This document shows, piece by piece, positions 1-7,672 of a stretch of 64,000 nt of DNA. Under the pieces are notes generated by a model that was not told the origin of the DNA, made no database searches, and saw only the letters and a program-made list of their open reading frames with translations. Origin of the DNA: Methylobacterium adhaesivum. Its GTDB lineage: Bacteria; Pseudomonadota; Alphaproteobacteria; Rhizobiales; Beijerinckiaceae. Location of the stretch: positions 1-64,000 of the forward strand of contig NZ_BPQD01000008.1 of the NCBI RefSeq assembly GCF_022179065.1. The letters are read 5' to 3'. Every line of letters starts with the position of its first letter. Position 1 is the first letter of the stretch. The translations under genes and the position numbers were made by a program.

Positions 1-1074
1 TTCACCTTCCGGCGGGACAAGTCGGCCCAGCGCGGCTGGCTCGACGCCCACAACGTCACGGGCGTCCTCGCCCTGCCGTTCCACCTCATGATCACCTATA
101 CGGGCCTCGCCACCCTGGCGCTGATGTACATCCCGTGGGGCGTCACCACGGCGTATCGCGGCGACAACCAGGCGTTCTATGCCGAGAGTGGGCAGATCAC
201 CGTGCCGCGCCCCGCCGCCGGACGGCCCGGAACCCTCGCGCCCATCGGGCCGATGGTCGCGCAGGCCATGGCGATGGTGCCCGAACCCCTGGAACGCCTG
301 TCCGTCCTCAATCCGCGCGATGCTGCCTCCACGGTGGTGGCGGTGTTCGAGGAGCCGCACGGCCTGTCGCACGCCCACCCGCAGGTGGCGTTCGACGGGA
401 CTACGGGCGCCGTCGTCGAGCTTCGTCAGGGCGGCCTGCGGCCGGCGGCCAAGACCTTCACCACCCTGGTCGGCCTGCACGAGGCGCATTTCGCCGGCCC
501 GGCGCTCCGCGTGCTGTTCTTCGTCTGCGGCCTCATGGGCTGCGCCATGGTGGCGTCGGGCCTGATCCTGTGGTCGGTGGCGCGCCTTCCGAAACCCGGG
601 ACCCGGCCGTTCCCGGGCTTGCGCCTCGTCCAGGCCCTCAACATCGGCACTGTCGTGGGCTTTCCGGCCGGCATCGCGGCCTACTTCCTCGCCAACCGCC
701 TCCTGCCGGCCGATTGGCCTAGCCGGGCCGATTGGGAGATCACCGCGTTCTTCGGCGTCTGGGGGCTCGCCGTGTTGTTTCCCTTCGGCCGACAGCCGCG
801 CCGGGCCTGGATCGAGGCCATGGCGGTCTTGGCGCTCCTGACCCTGGCGGTTCCCCTGGCCGACGTGGCGACGATTCCCGCCCATCCCCTCCGGGGTGGT
901 GCCGGCGAGGCCGGGCTCTTCCTGTGGTTCGACGCGGGGCTCCTCGCCCTTGCCGCCCTGTTCGCCTTCTGCGCTCGCCGAATCGACCGCTACAAGGGGC
1001 CACGCCCGAAGCGGCGCCCCGCACCGGCCGACCCGATGCGCACCGCCGGCGAGCGTCAAGCCGCCCTGATCTAA
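1..1074 (+). CDS. PepSY-associated TM helix protein (5' end outside window)
   Basis: The frame is open from base 1, so the N-terminus lies outside the window; 357 residues are visible. It matches the PepSY-associated membrane proteins (PiuB-like) often found beside siderophore receptors and thought to act in iron-siderophore reduction in the inner membrane. Visible features are the Asn-Val-Thr-Gly-Val-Leu-Ala-Leu-Pro-Phe-His stretch typical of this family leading into a membrane helix, a periplasmic PepSY-like part (about residues 60-155), and several further hydrophobic helices toward the C-terminus, ending in a basic Arg/Lys/Pro tail. Family assignment is from these features; the substrate is not visible here. 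Confidence 0.75.
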   Translation, partial: FTFRRDKSAQRGWLDAHNVTGVLALPFHLMITYTGLATLALMYIPWGVTTAYRGDNQAFYAESGQITVPRPAAGRPGTLAPIGPMVAQAMAMVPEPLERLSVLNPRDAASTVVAVFEEPHGLSHAHPQVAFDGTTGAVVELRQGGLRPAAKTFTTLVGLHEAHFAGPALRVLFFVCGLMGCAMVASGLILWSVARLPKPGTRPFPGLRLVQALNIGTVVGFPAGIAAYFLANRLLPADWPSRADWEITAFFGVWGLAVLFPFGRQPRRAWIEAMAVLALLTLAVPLADVATIPAHPLRGGAGEAGLFLWFDAGLLALAALFAFCARRIDRYKGPRPKRRPAPADPMRTAGERQAALI

Positions 1075-1079
1075 TTCTG

Positions 1080-1101
1080 CCTCGGCGGATTGCCGCCGGG
1101 G
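1080..1101. terminator. Hairpin between convergent genes
   Basis: The 9-bp arms CCTCGGCGG and CCGCCGGGG (one G-T pair) flank a four-base loop directly after the PepSY-type gene and before the stop of the minus-strand small acidic protein. No clear T-run follows on either strand, so it is a terminator-like hairpin rather than a textbook intrinsic terminator. Confidence 0.45.
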
Positions 1102-1111
1102 CACTTCCCGA

Positions 1112-1468
1112 TCACGCCAGCTTTGCGCGCTTTCCGAACGCCACCGCCAGGCGCGTCCGCGCCCGTTCGGGAATCTCCGTCTCGGACTCGATCCGCACCA
1201 TCGGCATTTCCGCGCCGATGAGGCTTTTCGGATCGAAGGTGAAGAGGAGATGGCGCGGGCCGATCTGCAGGGCGGCGACGCCGTCGGCCTGGGTCAGATC
1301 CTCGCCGAAGATCTCGATGAGCGGGCCGTCGGGGTCGCCCTTCTCGATCTGGATAATGAAGTACCCCGCCGGCTCCTCCTCGTCGTCGGCGCCGGAGATG
1401 AGGCAGATACCGTTCTCCTCGTCGTAGCGGACGCGCTGGACCGCGAAGGTTGTCAGATCGTCGTCCAT
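1112..1468 (-). CDS. Small acidic conserved hypothetical protein
   Basis: A 118-residue protein that I do not recognise. It starts with an acidic Met-Asp-Asp-Asp and alternates hydrophobic and charged residues in a way that suggests mostly beta strands, with an Asp-Asp-Glu-Glu-Glu cluster near residue 30 and a basic C-terminus. There is no signal peptide or membrane segment. Its ATG at 1468 lies only 2 bases beyond the end of the upstream Old Yellow Enzyme gene, so it is very probably co-translated with that flavoenzyme. The longer open frame running upstream to 1948 is antisense-free overlap with the flavoenzyme gene and is not needed. A function in the flavoenzyme's pathway is only inference from coupling. 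Confidence 0.65.
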   Translation of the reverse strand: MDDDLTTFAVQRVRYDEENGICLISGADDEEEPAGYFIIQIEKGDPDGPLIEIFGEDLTQADGVAALQIGPRHLLFTFDPKSLIGAEMPMVRIESETEIPERARTRLAVAFGKRAKLA

Positions 1469-1470
1469 GC

Positions 1471-2589
1471 TCAACGCTGTCCGTGCTGGATGTCGCGGAA
1501 GAGGTCCTTGTACTGGCGCGGCTGGGAGCGCCAGTACTGCTTGGGTGCCCGTACCTGCGCACCCAGTTCGGCCGCCGCGTGCCAGGGCCAGCGCGGGTTG
1601 TAGAGCAGCCCGCGCGCCAGGGAGACGGCGTCGGCCTTGCCCTCCTGCAGGATCGCTTCGGCCTGGGCCGCCTCGGTGATGAGGCCGACCGCGATGGTGG
1701 TGAGGTTCGTCTCGGCCTTGATGCGTTCGGCGAACGGCACCTGATAGCCGGGCCCGAGGGGGATCTGCTGCGCCGTCGACAGGCCGCCGGTGGAGACGTG
1801 GATGGCGGCCGAGCCCCGCCGCTTGAGGGCGTGGGCGAGTTCGATGGTCTCCTCGACGGTCCAGCCGTCCTCCACCCAGTCGGTGGCCGAGACGCGCATC
1901 CACACGGGCTTGCCCGCCGGCACGGCGTCGCGCACGGCCTCGAAGCATTCAAGGGGAAACCGCATCCGGTTGGCGAGATCGCCGCCGTACTGGTCGGTGC
2001 GCCGGTTGGAGAGCGGCGACAGGAACTGGTGCAGGAGGTAGCCGTGCGCCCCGTGAAGCTCGAACCCATCGATACCGAGGTGAAGCGCCCGGCGCGCCGT
2101 GGCCACGAACCCGTCGCGGATCCGCTTCAGCCCCTCCGCGTCGAGGGCGTGGGGCGGTACCTCGTCGGCGCCGTGGGGAACGGCCGAGGGGGCTTCCGTG
2201 CGCCAGCCGTCGGGCGCGTCGGGGGTGATCTGCGCGCCGCCATCCCAGGGCGCGCGGCTCGACGCCTTCCGGCCGGCATGATTGATCTGGACCGCGATGG
2301 GGATCGGGGCATAGGCCCGCACGGCGTCGAGGACGCGGCCGAGCGCCAGTTCCGTCGCGTCGGAATAGAGCCCGAGGTCGAGGGGCGAGATCCGCCCCTC
2401 CGGCGAGATCGCCGTCGCCTCCAGGGTGAGGAGGCCGGCACCCGATTGCGCCATCTGGGCCAGGTGCATGAGGTGCCAGTCACCGGCCTGCCCGGCATGA
2501 GCAGAATACTGGCACATGGGGGCCACGATGATGCGATTCTCGAGTTCCAGGGCGTCGAGGCGCAGGGGCTCGAACAGGCGGACGGTCAT
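1471..2589 (-). CDS. Old Yellow Enzyme family NADH:flavin oxidoreductase
   Basis: A 372-residue FMN-dependent ene-reductase of the YqjM/XenA subgroup, which reduces activated C=C bonds of enals, enones or nitro compounds with NAD(P)H. The Met-Cys-Gln-Tyr-Ser motif puts Cys at residue 26, the redox-tuning cysteine of the thermophilic-like OYE class. The Ile-Asn-His-Ala-Gly-Arg-Lys motif and the His-Gly-Ala-His-Gly-Tyr-Leu-Leu-His substrate and FMN site are also present, followed by a C-terminal FMN phosphate region. I chose ATG 2589 because a GGGAGAG ribosome site precedes it and YqjM-type proteins start right at Leu-Phe-Glu-Pro. The frame extends 27 residues further upstream but those residues look non-coding. 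The physiological substrate is unknown; the downstream small acidic gene is translationally coupled. Confidence 0.9.
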   Translation of the reverse strand: MTVRLFEPLRLDALELENRIIVAPMCQYSAHAGQAGDWHLMHLAQMAQSGAGLLTLEATAISPEGRISPLDLGLYSDATELALGRVLDAVRAYAPIPIAVQINHAGRKASSRAPWDGGAQITPDAPDGWRTEAPSAVPHGADEVPPHALDAEGLKRIRDGFVATARRALHLGIDGFELHGAHGYLLHQFLSPLSNRRTDQYGGDLANRMRFPLECFEAVRDAVPAGKPVWMRVSATDWVEDGWTVEETIELAHALKRRGSAAIHVSTGGLSTAQQIPLGPGYQVPFAERIKAETNLTTIAVGLITEAAQAEAILQEGKADAVSLARGLLYNPRWPWHAAAELGAQVRAPKQYWRSQPRQYKDLFRDIQHGQR

Positions 2590-2704
2590 GCGTGGCTCTC
2601 CCGGACGGTTTCTGTCCTTCTGGCCGAACCGGCGCCCCCCGGCTAGGCCATTCTCGGCCGTGCCCGTCACCGGTTCGACGCGGGAAACTAGGGCTCGCCT
2701 TCGC

Positions 2705-4648
2705 TCAGGCCACCAGACCGCGTGACCTCAGGCTGGTTCCGATCTCGTCGAGGGCGGTGGCGTCGTCGATGGTGGGCGGCGTGGTCCAGGGCTGGCCATC
2801 GGCGATGCGCTTCATGGTGCCGCGCAGGATCTTGCCCGACCGGGTCTTCGGTAGGCGCGCCACCGTCAGCGCCAGCTTGAAGGCCGCGACGGGCCCGATC
2901 TCTTCGCGGATGCGGGCGACCAACTCGGCCTCGATGACGGCGGGATCGCGCGCGACGCCCGACTTCAGCACCACGAACCCGCAGGGTTGCTCGCCCTTGA
3001 GGGCGTCGTGAATGCCGATGACGGCGCATTCGGCGACATCGGGGTGGCCCGCTAGCACCGCCTCCATGCCACCCGTGGACAGGCGGTGGCCCGCGACGTT
3101 GATGATGTCGTCCGTGCGCCCGAGCACCGTGACGTAGCCGTCGGCATCGACCACGCCCGCATCCGAGGTGTCGTACCAGCCCGGATAGGTGGTGAGGTAG
3201 CTCGCCCGGAAGCGCGCCTCCGAGCCCCAGAGGGTGTGCAGGCAGCCGGGCGGCAGGGGCAGGCGCAGGGCGATGGTGCCCATGGTGCCGGCGGCGACCG
3301 GCTTGCCGGCCTCGTCGAGCACGGCGAGGTCGTAGCCCGGCATCGGCACGCAGGCGCTGCCGTGCTTCACCGGCAGGAGGCCGAGGCCGAGGGGGTTGCC
3401 GGCGATGGCCCAGCCCGTCTCCGTCTGCCACCAATGGTCGATGACGGGGCGGTCCAGGGCGCGCTCGGCCCAGGCGACGGAATCGGGGTCCGCCCGCTCG
3501 CCGGCGAGGAACAGGCAGCGCAGGGCCGAGAGATCGTAATCCCCCACCCGCTCGGCGCGCGGGTCCTCCTTCTTGATCGCCCGCAGGGCGGTGGGCGCCG
3601 TGAACAGGCACACGGCCCCGTAGTCCGAGGCCACCCGCCACAGGGCGCCGGCATCGGGCGTTCCGACAGGCTTGCCCTCGTAGAGGATCGTGGTGCAGCC
3701 GTGGAGCAGCGGCCCGTAGACGATGTAGGAATGGCCGACGACCCAGCCGATGTCGGAGGCGCAGAAATAGGTTTCGCCGGGCGCGACGCCGTAGAGGTTC
3801 GGCAGGGTCCAGGCGAGGGCGACGCAGGTGCCGCCCGTGTCGCGCACCACGCCCTTGGGCGTCCCCGTCGTGCCCGACGTGTACAGGATGTAGAGCGGGT
3901 CCGTCGACGCGACCGGGGTGCAGGGAGCTCGGCGCCCCGCGGCCTTGGCCGCCGCCACCGCCTCCGCCCAATCGCGGTCGCGCCCCGCGATCAGCGTCGC
4001 GGGTCCCTGCGGGCGCTGCAGGATGAGGCACGCCTCCGGCTTGTGCGGCGAGGCCGCGATGGCCGCGTCCAGGAGCGGTTTGTAGGCGACGACGCGGTTC
4101 GGCTCGATCCCGCAGGACGCGGCGAGCACCACCTTCGGCGCGGCATCGGCGATGCGCACGCCGAGCTCGTTGGCGGCAAAGCCCCCGAACACCACGGAAT
4201 GGACGGCCCCGAGCCGGGCGCAGGCGAGCATGCCGAACAGGGCTTCGGGCACCATCGGCATGGAGAGCACCACCCGGTCGCCCCGCCCGACGCCGAGATC
4301 GGCGAGGATGCCGGCGAGCGTCGACACCTCGTCGAGGAGGGTCGCGTACGTGATCGTGCGCTTCGTGCCCGTGACGGGCGAATCGTAGAGAATCGCGGCC
4401 TGTTCGCCCCGGCCGGACGCCACGTGGCGGTCGACGGCGTTGTGGCAGGCGTTCAGCGTCGCATCGGGAAACCAGCGTCCGGCGACACCGGCCGAGGCGT
4501 CGAAGGCGCGGATCGGCGGGCTCGCCCAGTCGAGGGCTTGCGCGGCCTCGAGCCAGAAGGTCTCTGGGTCGGCGAGGGAAGCTGCGTGAATCTCGGCGTA
4601 GGGGAGGTTTCCGCTTCGGGCGGACCCTCGGAGAGCTGTGGGATCCAT
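2705..4648 (-). CDS. prpE: Propionyl-CoA synthetase (acyl-CoA synthetase, ANL superfamily)
   Basis: A 647-residue adenylate-forming ligase that activates propionate (or acetate) to the acyl-CoA with ATP. Visible motifs are the P-loop-like Tyr-Thr-Ser-Gly-Thr-Thr-Gly-Thr-Pro-Lys-Gly, the Ser-Asp-Ile-Gly-Trp-Val-Val-Gly-His-Ser motif, the Trp-Trp-Gln-Thr-Glu-Thr adenine motif, and the C-terminal Thr-Arg-Ser-Gly-Lys-Ile-Leu-Arg-Gly bearing the catalytic, potentially acetylated lysine. The His-Ser after Val-Gly and the overall layout resemble PrpE more than AcsA. The start at 4648 is supported by a GGAGGAA site six bases upstream; an open frame extends 22 residues further. Propionyl-CoA would fit ethylmalonyl-CoA or methylcitrate metabolism, but no other genes of those pathways are adjacent. 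Confidence 0.88.
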   Translation of the reverse strand: MDPTALRGSARSGNLPYAEIHAASLADPETFWLEAAQALDWASPPIRAFDASAGVAGRWFPDATLNACHNAVDRHVASGRGEQAAILYDSPVTGTKRTITYATLLDEVSTLAGILADLGVGRGDRVVLSMPMVPEALFGMLACARLGAVHSVVFGGFAANELGVRIADAAPKVVLAASCGIEPNRVVAYKPLLDAAIAASPHKPEACLILQRPQGPATLIAGRDRDWAEAVAAAKAAGRRAPCTPVASTDPLYILYTSGTTGTPKGVVRDTGGTCVALAWTLPNLYGVAPGETYFCASDIGWVVGHSYIVYGPLLHGCTTILYEGKPVGTPDAGALWRVASDYGAVCLFTAPTALRAIKKEDPRAERVGDYDLSALRCLFLAGERADPDSVAWAERALDRPVIDHWWQTETGWAIAGNPLGLGLLPVKHGSACVPMPGYDLAVLDEAGKPVAAGTMGTIALRLPLPPGCLHTLWGSEARFRASYLTTYPGWYDTSDAGVVDADGYVTVLGRTDDIINVAGHRLSTGGMEAVLAGHPDVAECAVIGIHDALKGEQPCGFVVLKSGVARDPAVIEAELVARIREEIGPVAAFKLALTVARLPKTRSGKILRGTMKRIADGQPWTTPPTIDDATALDEIGTSLRSRGLVA

Positions 4649-4828
4649 CGTTCCTCCGGCTGTCGAACCGGTCGTGGATGCCGGCTTTGCCGCGAGCTTA
4701 CCCGGTTTTTGCACTCGGCGTAGGCTCGACCTTCGCGATCGGCAGACTTGGCCGGAAACGAGAACCGCCGCCCTGGAAACCAGCGGCGGCGGCGAACGCT
4801 AAGAGAAAGTATTGAGGTCGTGAGGAGC

Positions 4829-5011
4829 TCAGTGCACCGAATCGGTGTCGTTTCGGAGCCGATTCATCTCATCCTTGAGGAGAAGCTTCTTTCTCTTGAG
4901 TTCTGCGATACGCAGATCGTTCGCCGAGGGACTGTGCTTGGCGTCGTGGATTTCCCGCTCGAGGGCTTCGTGCTTCCGGGCGAGCTGGGTGAGGTGCGTC
5001 TGCAGTGACAT
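4829..5011 (-). CDS. YdcH/DUF465 family small coiled-coil protein
   Basis: A 60-residue protein of the DUF465 (YdcH-like) family. It has the family pattern: a helix with charged heptads, then a Leu-Arg-Ile-Ala-Glu-Leu-Lys-Arg-Lys-Lys-Leu-Leu-Leu-Lys-Asp-Glu stretch typical of the second helix, predicting a helical hairpin or coiled coil in the cytoplasm. ATG 5011 is chosen because a GGAGAAG ribosome site lies 7-8 bases upstream and the 15 residues upstream do not fit the family. The molecular function of DUF465 is not known to me. A second family member lies divergently at 5251. Confidence 0.8.
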   Translation of the reverse strand: MSLQTHLTQLARKHEALEREIHDAKHSPSANDLRIAELKRKKLLLKDEMNRLRNDTDSVH

Positions 5012-5250
5012 GAGTGTCTTCTCCTGTCTCGTTTCGACGAACCGAGAGTGGCACACGATGAGCCGGCTGTCGAAGCCTATTGCCGGTCAAGCTTGAGGAA
5101 TTTTGCGCGCCTGTCGAGAAGAGTTAAAGTTTCTTCAAATCACCGTTCCCGGGGATGGGCGTTCCATGTGCATGCCGGCCATGGGGTTCTTGCTCAGGGT
5201 CGAGCCGTGACGCATGGTTCCCCGAGGGCGTTCCGGGGTTTAGGGTTACG

Positions 5251-5469
5251 ATGGCGAGTGCGTTGAACGACGACGAACCGGCGGTGTCCGGCGAGGAGCT
5301 GGAGCGGCTCAAGCAGGAGCACCGCGACCTCGATGGGGCTATCGACGCCCTCGAACTCAGCGTCGCCGGCGACCAGCTCCAGATTCAGCGCCTCAAGCGG
5401 CGCAAGCTCGCCCTGCGCGATCGGATCTCTTACATCGAGGACCAGATTACGCCCGATATCATCGCCTGA
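5251..5469 (+). CDS. Second YdcH/DUF465 family protein, divergent to the first
   Basis: A 72-residue DUF465-type protein: Leu-Lys-Gln-Glu-His-Arg-Asp-Leu-Asp-Gly-Ala-Ile followed by Ile-Gln-Arg-Leu-Lys-Arg-Arg-Lys-Leu-Ala-Leu-Arg-Asp-Arg-Ile, the same two-helix pattern as the protein encoded at 4829-5011 with an extra acidic N-terminus. ATG 5251 is chosen because the residues translated from the earlier in-frame ATG (5155) are not family-like. The two paralogues are head to head with about 240 bases between them, so they may share a control region. It precedes purE by 120 bases. Confidence 0.78.
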   Translation: MASALNDDEPAVSGEELERLKQEHRDLDGAIDALELSVAGDQLQIQRLKRRKLALRDRISYIEDQITPDIIA

Positions 5470-5589
5470 GGCCGGCCGCGGCCCCCGGTGGGGCCGCCCT
5501 TGCGGCAACCGGGCTGCTTTTGTATTCGGCGGGATCGGGCGTCGCGAGCCCATCGGCCTGTTTTCGAACGCGATAGGGATGTGACGACG

Positions 5590-6078
5590 ATGGCGGGAGC
5601 CACCCCGGTCGCGATCATCATGGGCAGCCAGTCCGACTGGGCGACCATGTGCCATGCCGCCGAGACCCTCGACGCCCTCGGCGTCGCCCATGACGACCGC
5701 ATCGTCTCGGCCCACCGCACGCCCGACCGCCTCGTGGCCTTCGCCAAGGGGGCGAAGGCCGAGGGGTTTCAGGTGGTGATCGCCGGGGCCGGCGGAGCCG
5801 CCCACCTGCCGGGCATGACGGCCGCCATGACCCCCCTCCCCGTCCTCGGCGTGCCCGTGGAATCGAAGGCCCTGTCGGGCCAGGACAGCCTGCTTTCCAT
5901 CGTGCAGATGCCAGCCGGCATTCCGGTCGGCACCCTTGCCATCGGCCGGGCCGGCGCCGTCAACGCGGCGCTGCTGGCAGCCGCTATTCTGGCCCTGACG
6001 GATGCGGCCCTGGCGTCCCGCCTCGAAGCCTGGCGCGCCGCGCAGACCGCGAGCGTCGCCGAACACCCGCAGACCTGA
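5590..6078 (+). CDS. purE: 5-(carboxyamino)imidazole ribonucleotide mutase
   Basis: A 162-residue class I PurE, which converts N5-CAIR to CAIR in de novo purine synthesis. Motifs are the N-terminal [12 protein letters not shown] nucleotide site, Ser-Ala-His-Arg-Thr-Pro with the catalytic His, and [12 protein letters not shown]. Length and motifs are standard. ATG 5590 places the conserved strand at the usual distance; GTG 5581 is a close in-frame alternative. The PurK gene follows immediately, so N5-CAIR is produced and used by one operon. No purine riboswitch is visible upstream. Confidence 0.95.
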   Translation: MAGATPVAIIMGSQSDWATMCHAAETLDALGVAHDDRIVSAHRTPDRLVAFAKGAKAEGFQVVIAGAGGAAHLPGMTAAMTPLPVLGVPVESKALSGQDSLLSIVQMPAGIPVGTLAIGRAGAVNAALLAAAILALTDAALASRLEAWRAAQTASVAEHPQT

Positions 6079-6085
6079 CTTCACG

Positions 6086-7207
6086 GTGACACCTGTCTTG
6101 ACCGCTCGTCCCACGCTTCAGCCCGGCTCCACCCTCGGTATCGTCGGCGGCGGCCAACTCGGCCGCATGATCGCCCTCGCCGCCGCCGATTTCGGCCTCA
6201 AGGTCCACGTCTTCGCCCCCGACGACGACAGCCCGGCCTTCGACGTTTGCGCGGCGCGGACCGTGGCGGCCTATGACGACGTGGCGGCCCTCGCGCGCTT
6301 CGCGTCGGGCGTCGACGTGGTGACTTATGAGTTCGAGAACATTCCCGCCGCCGCCGCCGAAGCCCTGGCCGCGAAAGCGCCCCTCCACCCCAACGCGACG
6401 GCGCTGGCCACCACCCAGGATCGCTTGACGGAAAAGGCCTTCATCAACGGGCTCGGCATCGAGACGGCGCCGTTCCGGGCCGTCGACACCGCCGACGACC
6501 TCGTGCGGGCGCTCGCCGAGATCGGCCGCCCGGCGGTCCTGAAGACCCGGCGCTTCGGCTACGACGGCAAGGGCCAGCGCATGATTCGGGCCGAGGGCGA
6601 GATCGACGCCGCCACCATCCTAGCCGAGTTCGGCGGCGCGCCCTGCATCCTCGAAGGCTTCGTGCCGTTCGAGGCGGAGGTGTCCGTGGTCGCCGCGCGC
6701 GGCGCCGACGGTGCGTTCGCCGCCTACGAACCCTGCGCCAACGAGCACCGCGACCACATCCTCGCCGTCACCCGCGTCCCCGCCCCCGGCATCGCGCCCC
6801 AGACCGAGGCCGCCGCCCTCGGCATGGCCCGGCGCATCGCCGAGGCCCTCGATTATGTCGGGGTCCTCGCGGTCGAAATGTTCCTGGTGCCGCAGGGGGA
6901 TGGCCCGGCCCGGGTCGTGGTCAACGAGATCGCGCCCCGCGTGCACAATTCCGGGCATTGGACCATCGAGGGCGCCCTCACCTCGCAGTTCGCCCAGCAT
7001 GTCCGCGCCGTCTGCGGCTGGCCCCTGGGCGATCCCGCCCGCACCGGCGGCATGGCGGTGGAGATGCACAACCTCATCGGCGCCGAGGCGGACGATTGGG
7101 CGAGCCTCCTCGCGCAGGACGGCGCCCACCTGCACCTCTACGGCAAGGGCGAGGCCCGCCCCGGCCGCAAGATGGGCCACGTCACCCGGCTCCTGCCCCG
7201 ATCCTGA
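6086..7207 (+). CDS. purK: 5-(carboxyamino)imidazole ribonucleotide synthase
   Basis: About 373 residues; an ATP-grasp carboxylase that makes N5-CAIR from AIR, bicarbonate and ATP. The Gly-Ile-Val-Gly-Gly-Gly-Gln-Leu-Gly-Arg-Met N-terminal motif, Tyr-Glu-Phe-Glu-Asn-Ile-Pro, the ATP-grasp Leu-Lys-Thr-Arg-Arg-Phe-Gly-Tyr-Asp-Gly-Lys-Gly-Gln and the Asn-Glu-Ile-Ala-Pro-Arg-Val-His-Asn-Ser-Gly-His metal and substrate motif are all present. The start is uncertain: after the purE stop (6078) the in-frame candidates are GTG 6086 and TTG 6098, neither with a clear ribosome site; an ATG at 6002 would overlap purE by 77 bases. I take GTG 6086, with translation probably coupled to purE. Confidence 0.93.
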   Translation: MTPVLTARPTLQPGSTLGIVGGGQLGRMIALAAADFGLKVHVFAPDDDSPAFDVCAARTVAAYDDVAALARFASGVDVVTYEFENIPAAAAEALAAKAPLHPNATALATTQDRLTEKAFINGLGIETAPFRAVDTADDLVRALAEIGRPAVLKTRRFGYDGKGQRMIRAEGEIDAATILAEFGGAPCILEGFVPFEAEVSVVAARGADGAFAAYEPCANEHRDHILAVTRVPAPGIAPQTEAAALGMARRIAEALDYVGVLAVEMFLVPQGDGPARVVVNEIAPRVHNSGHWTIEGALTSQFAQHVRAVCGWPLGDPARTGGMAVEMHNLIGAEADDWASLLAQDGAHLHLYGKGEARPGRKMGHVTRLLPRS

Positions 7208-7227
7208 AACGAACCGTGAGCGTGCCC

Positions 7228-7662
7228 ATGTCGAGCCTAACCCTCGCCGCCGCCCAGACCCTCGTCGCCAAGGCCCTCGCGACCGCGCGGGCTCAGGCGA
7301 TGAAACCCCTCGTGGTGGTGGTGTTCGATGCGCGCGGCGCCCTCAAGGCGCTGGCCGCCGAGGACGGCACCTCCCTGCGTCGCGCCGAGATCGCCATGGG
7401 CAAGGCCAACGGGGCCCTCGCCCTCGGCATCGGCTCGCGGGCCATCGCCAAACGCGCCGAGGAACAGCCGACCTTCGTGGCCGCCGTGAGCCACCTCGTC
7501 GGCGCGGCCGCCCTGGTGCCGGTGCCGGGCGGCGTCCTCATCCGCGACGGCGAGACTCTTCTCGGAGCTGTCGGCATCTCGGGCGACACCTCCGACAACG
7601 ACGAACTCTGCGCCGTCGCCGGCATCGAGGCGGCGGGGTTCACGGCCCAGACCGGGGCCTGA
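7228..7662 (+). CDS. GlcG/HbpS-like heme-binding family protein (DUF336)
   Basis: A 144-residue protein of the GlcG/HbpS (DUF336) family: Leu-Thr-Leu-Ala-Ala-Ala-Gln at the N-terminus, Val-Val-Val-Val-Phe-Asp-Ala-Arg-Gly, then a central Ala-Met-Gly-Lys-Ala region, Pro-Val-Pro-Gly-Gly-Val-Leu-Ile-Arg-Asp-Gly and Gly-Ala-Val-Gly-Ile-Ser-Gly-Asp. Members are small cytoplasmic or secreted proteins, some shown to bind heme or act in redox sensing; the role here is not determined. ATG 7228 is 20 bases after purK; GTGs at 7216 and 7222 are also in frame. It sits between purine genes and a peptide ABC transporter and could be cotranscribed with either. Confidence 0.8.
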   Translation: MSSLTLAAAQTLVAKALATARAQAMKPLVVVVFDARGALKALAAEDGTSLRRAEIAMGKANGALALGIGSRAIAKRAEEQPTFVAAVSHLVGAAALVPVPGGVLIRDGETLLGAVGISGDTSDNDELCAVAGIEAAGFTAQTGA

Positions 7663-7672
7663 GACGCGCGCG

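Noticed and set aside
5124-5138. TTAA-N7-TCAA, a possible CtrA box between the two DUF465 genes
   Set aside because: One mismatch to the consensus and no cell-cycle gene next to it.
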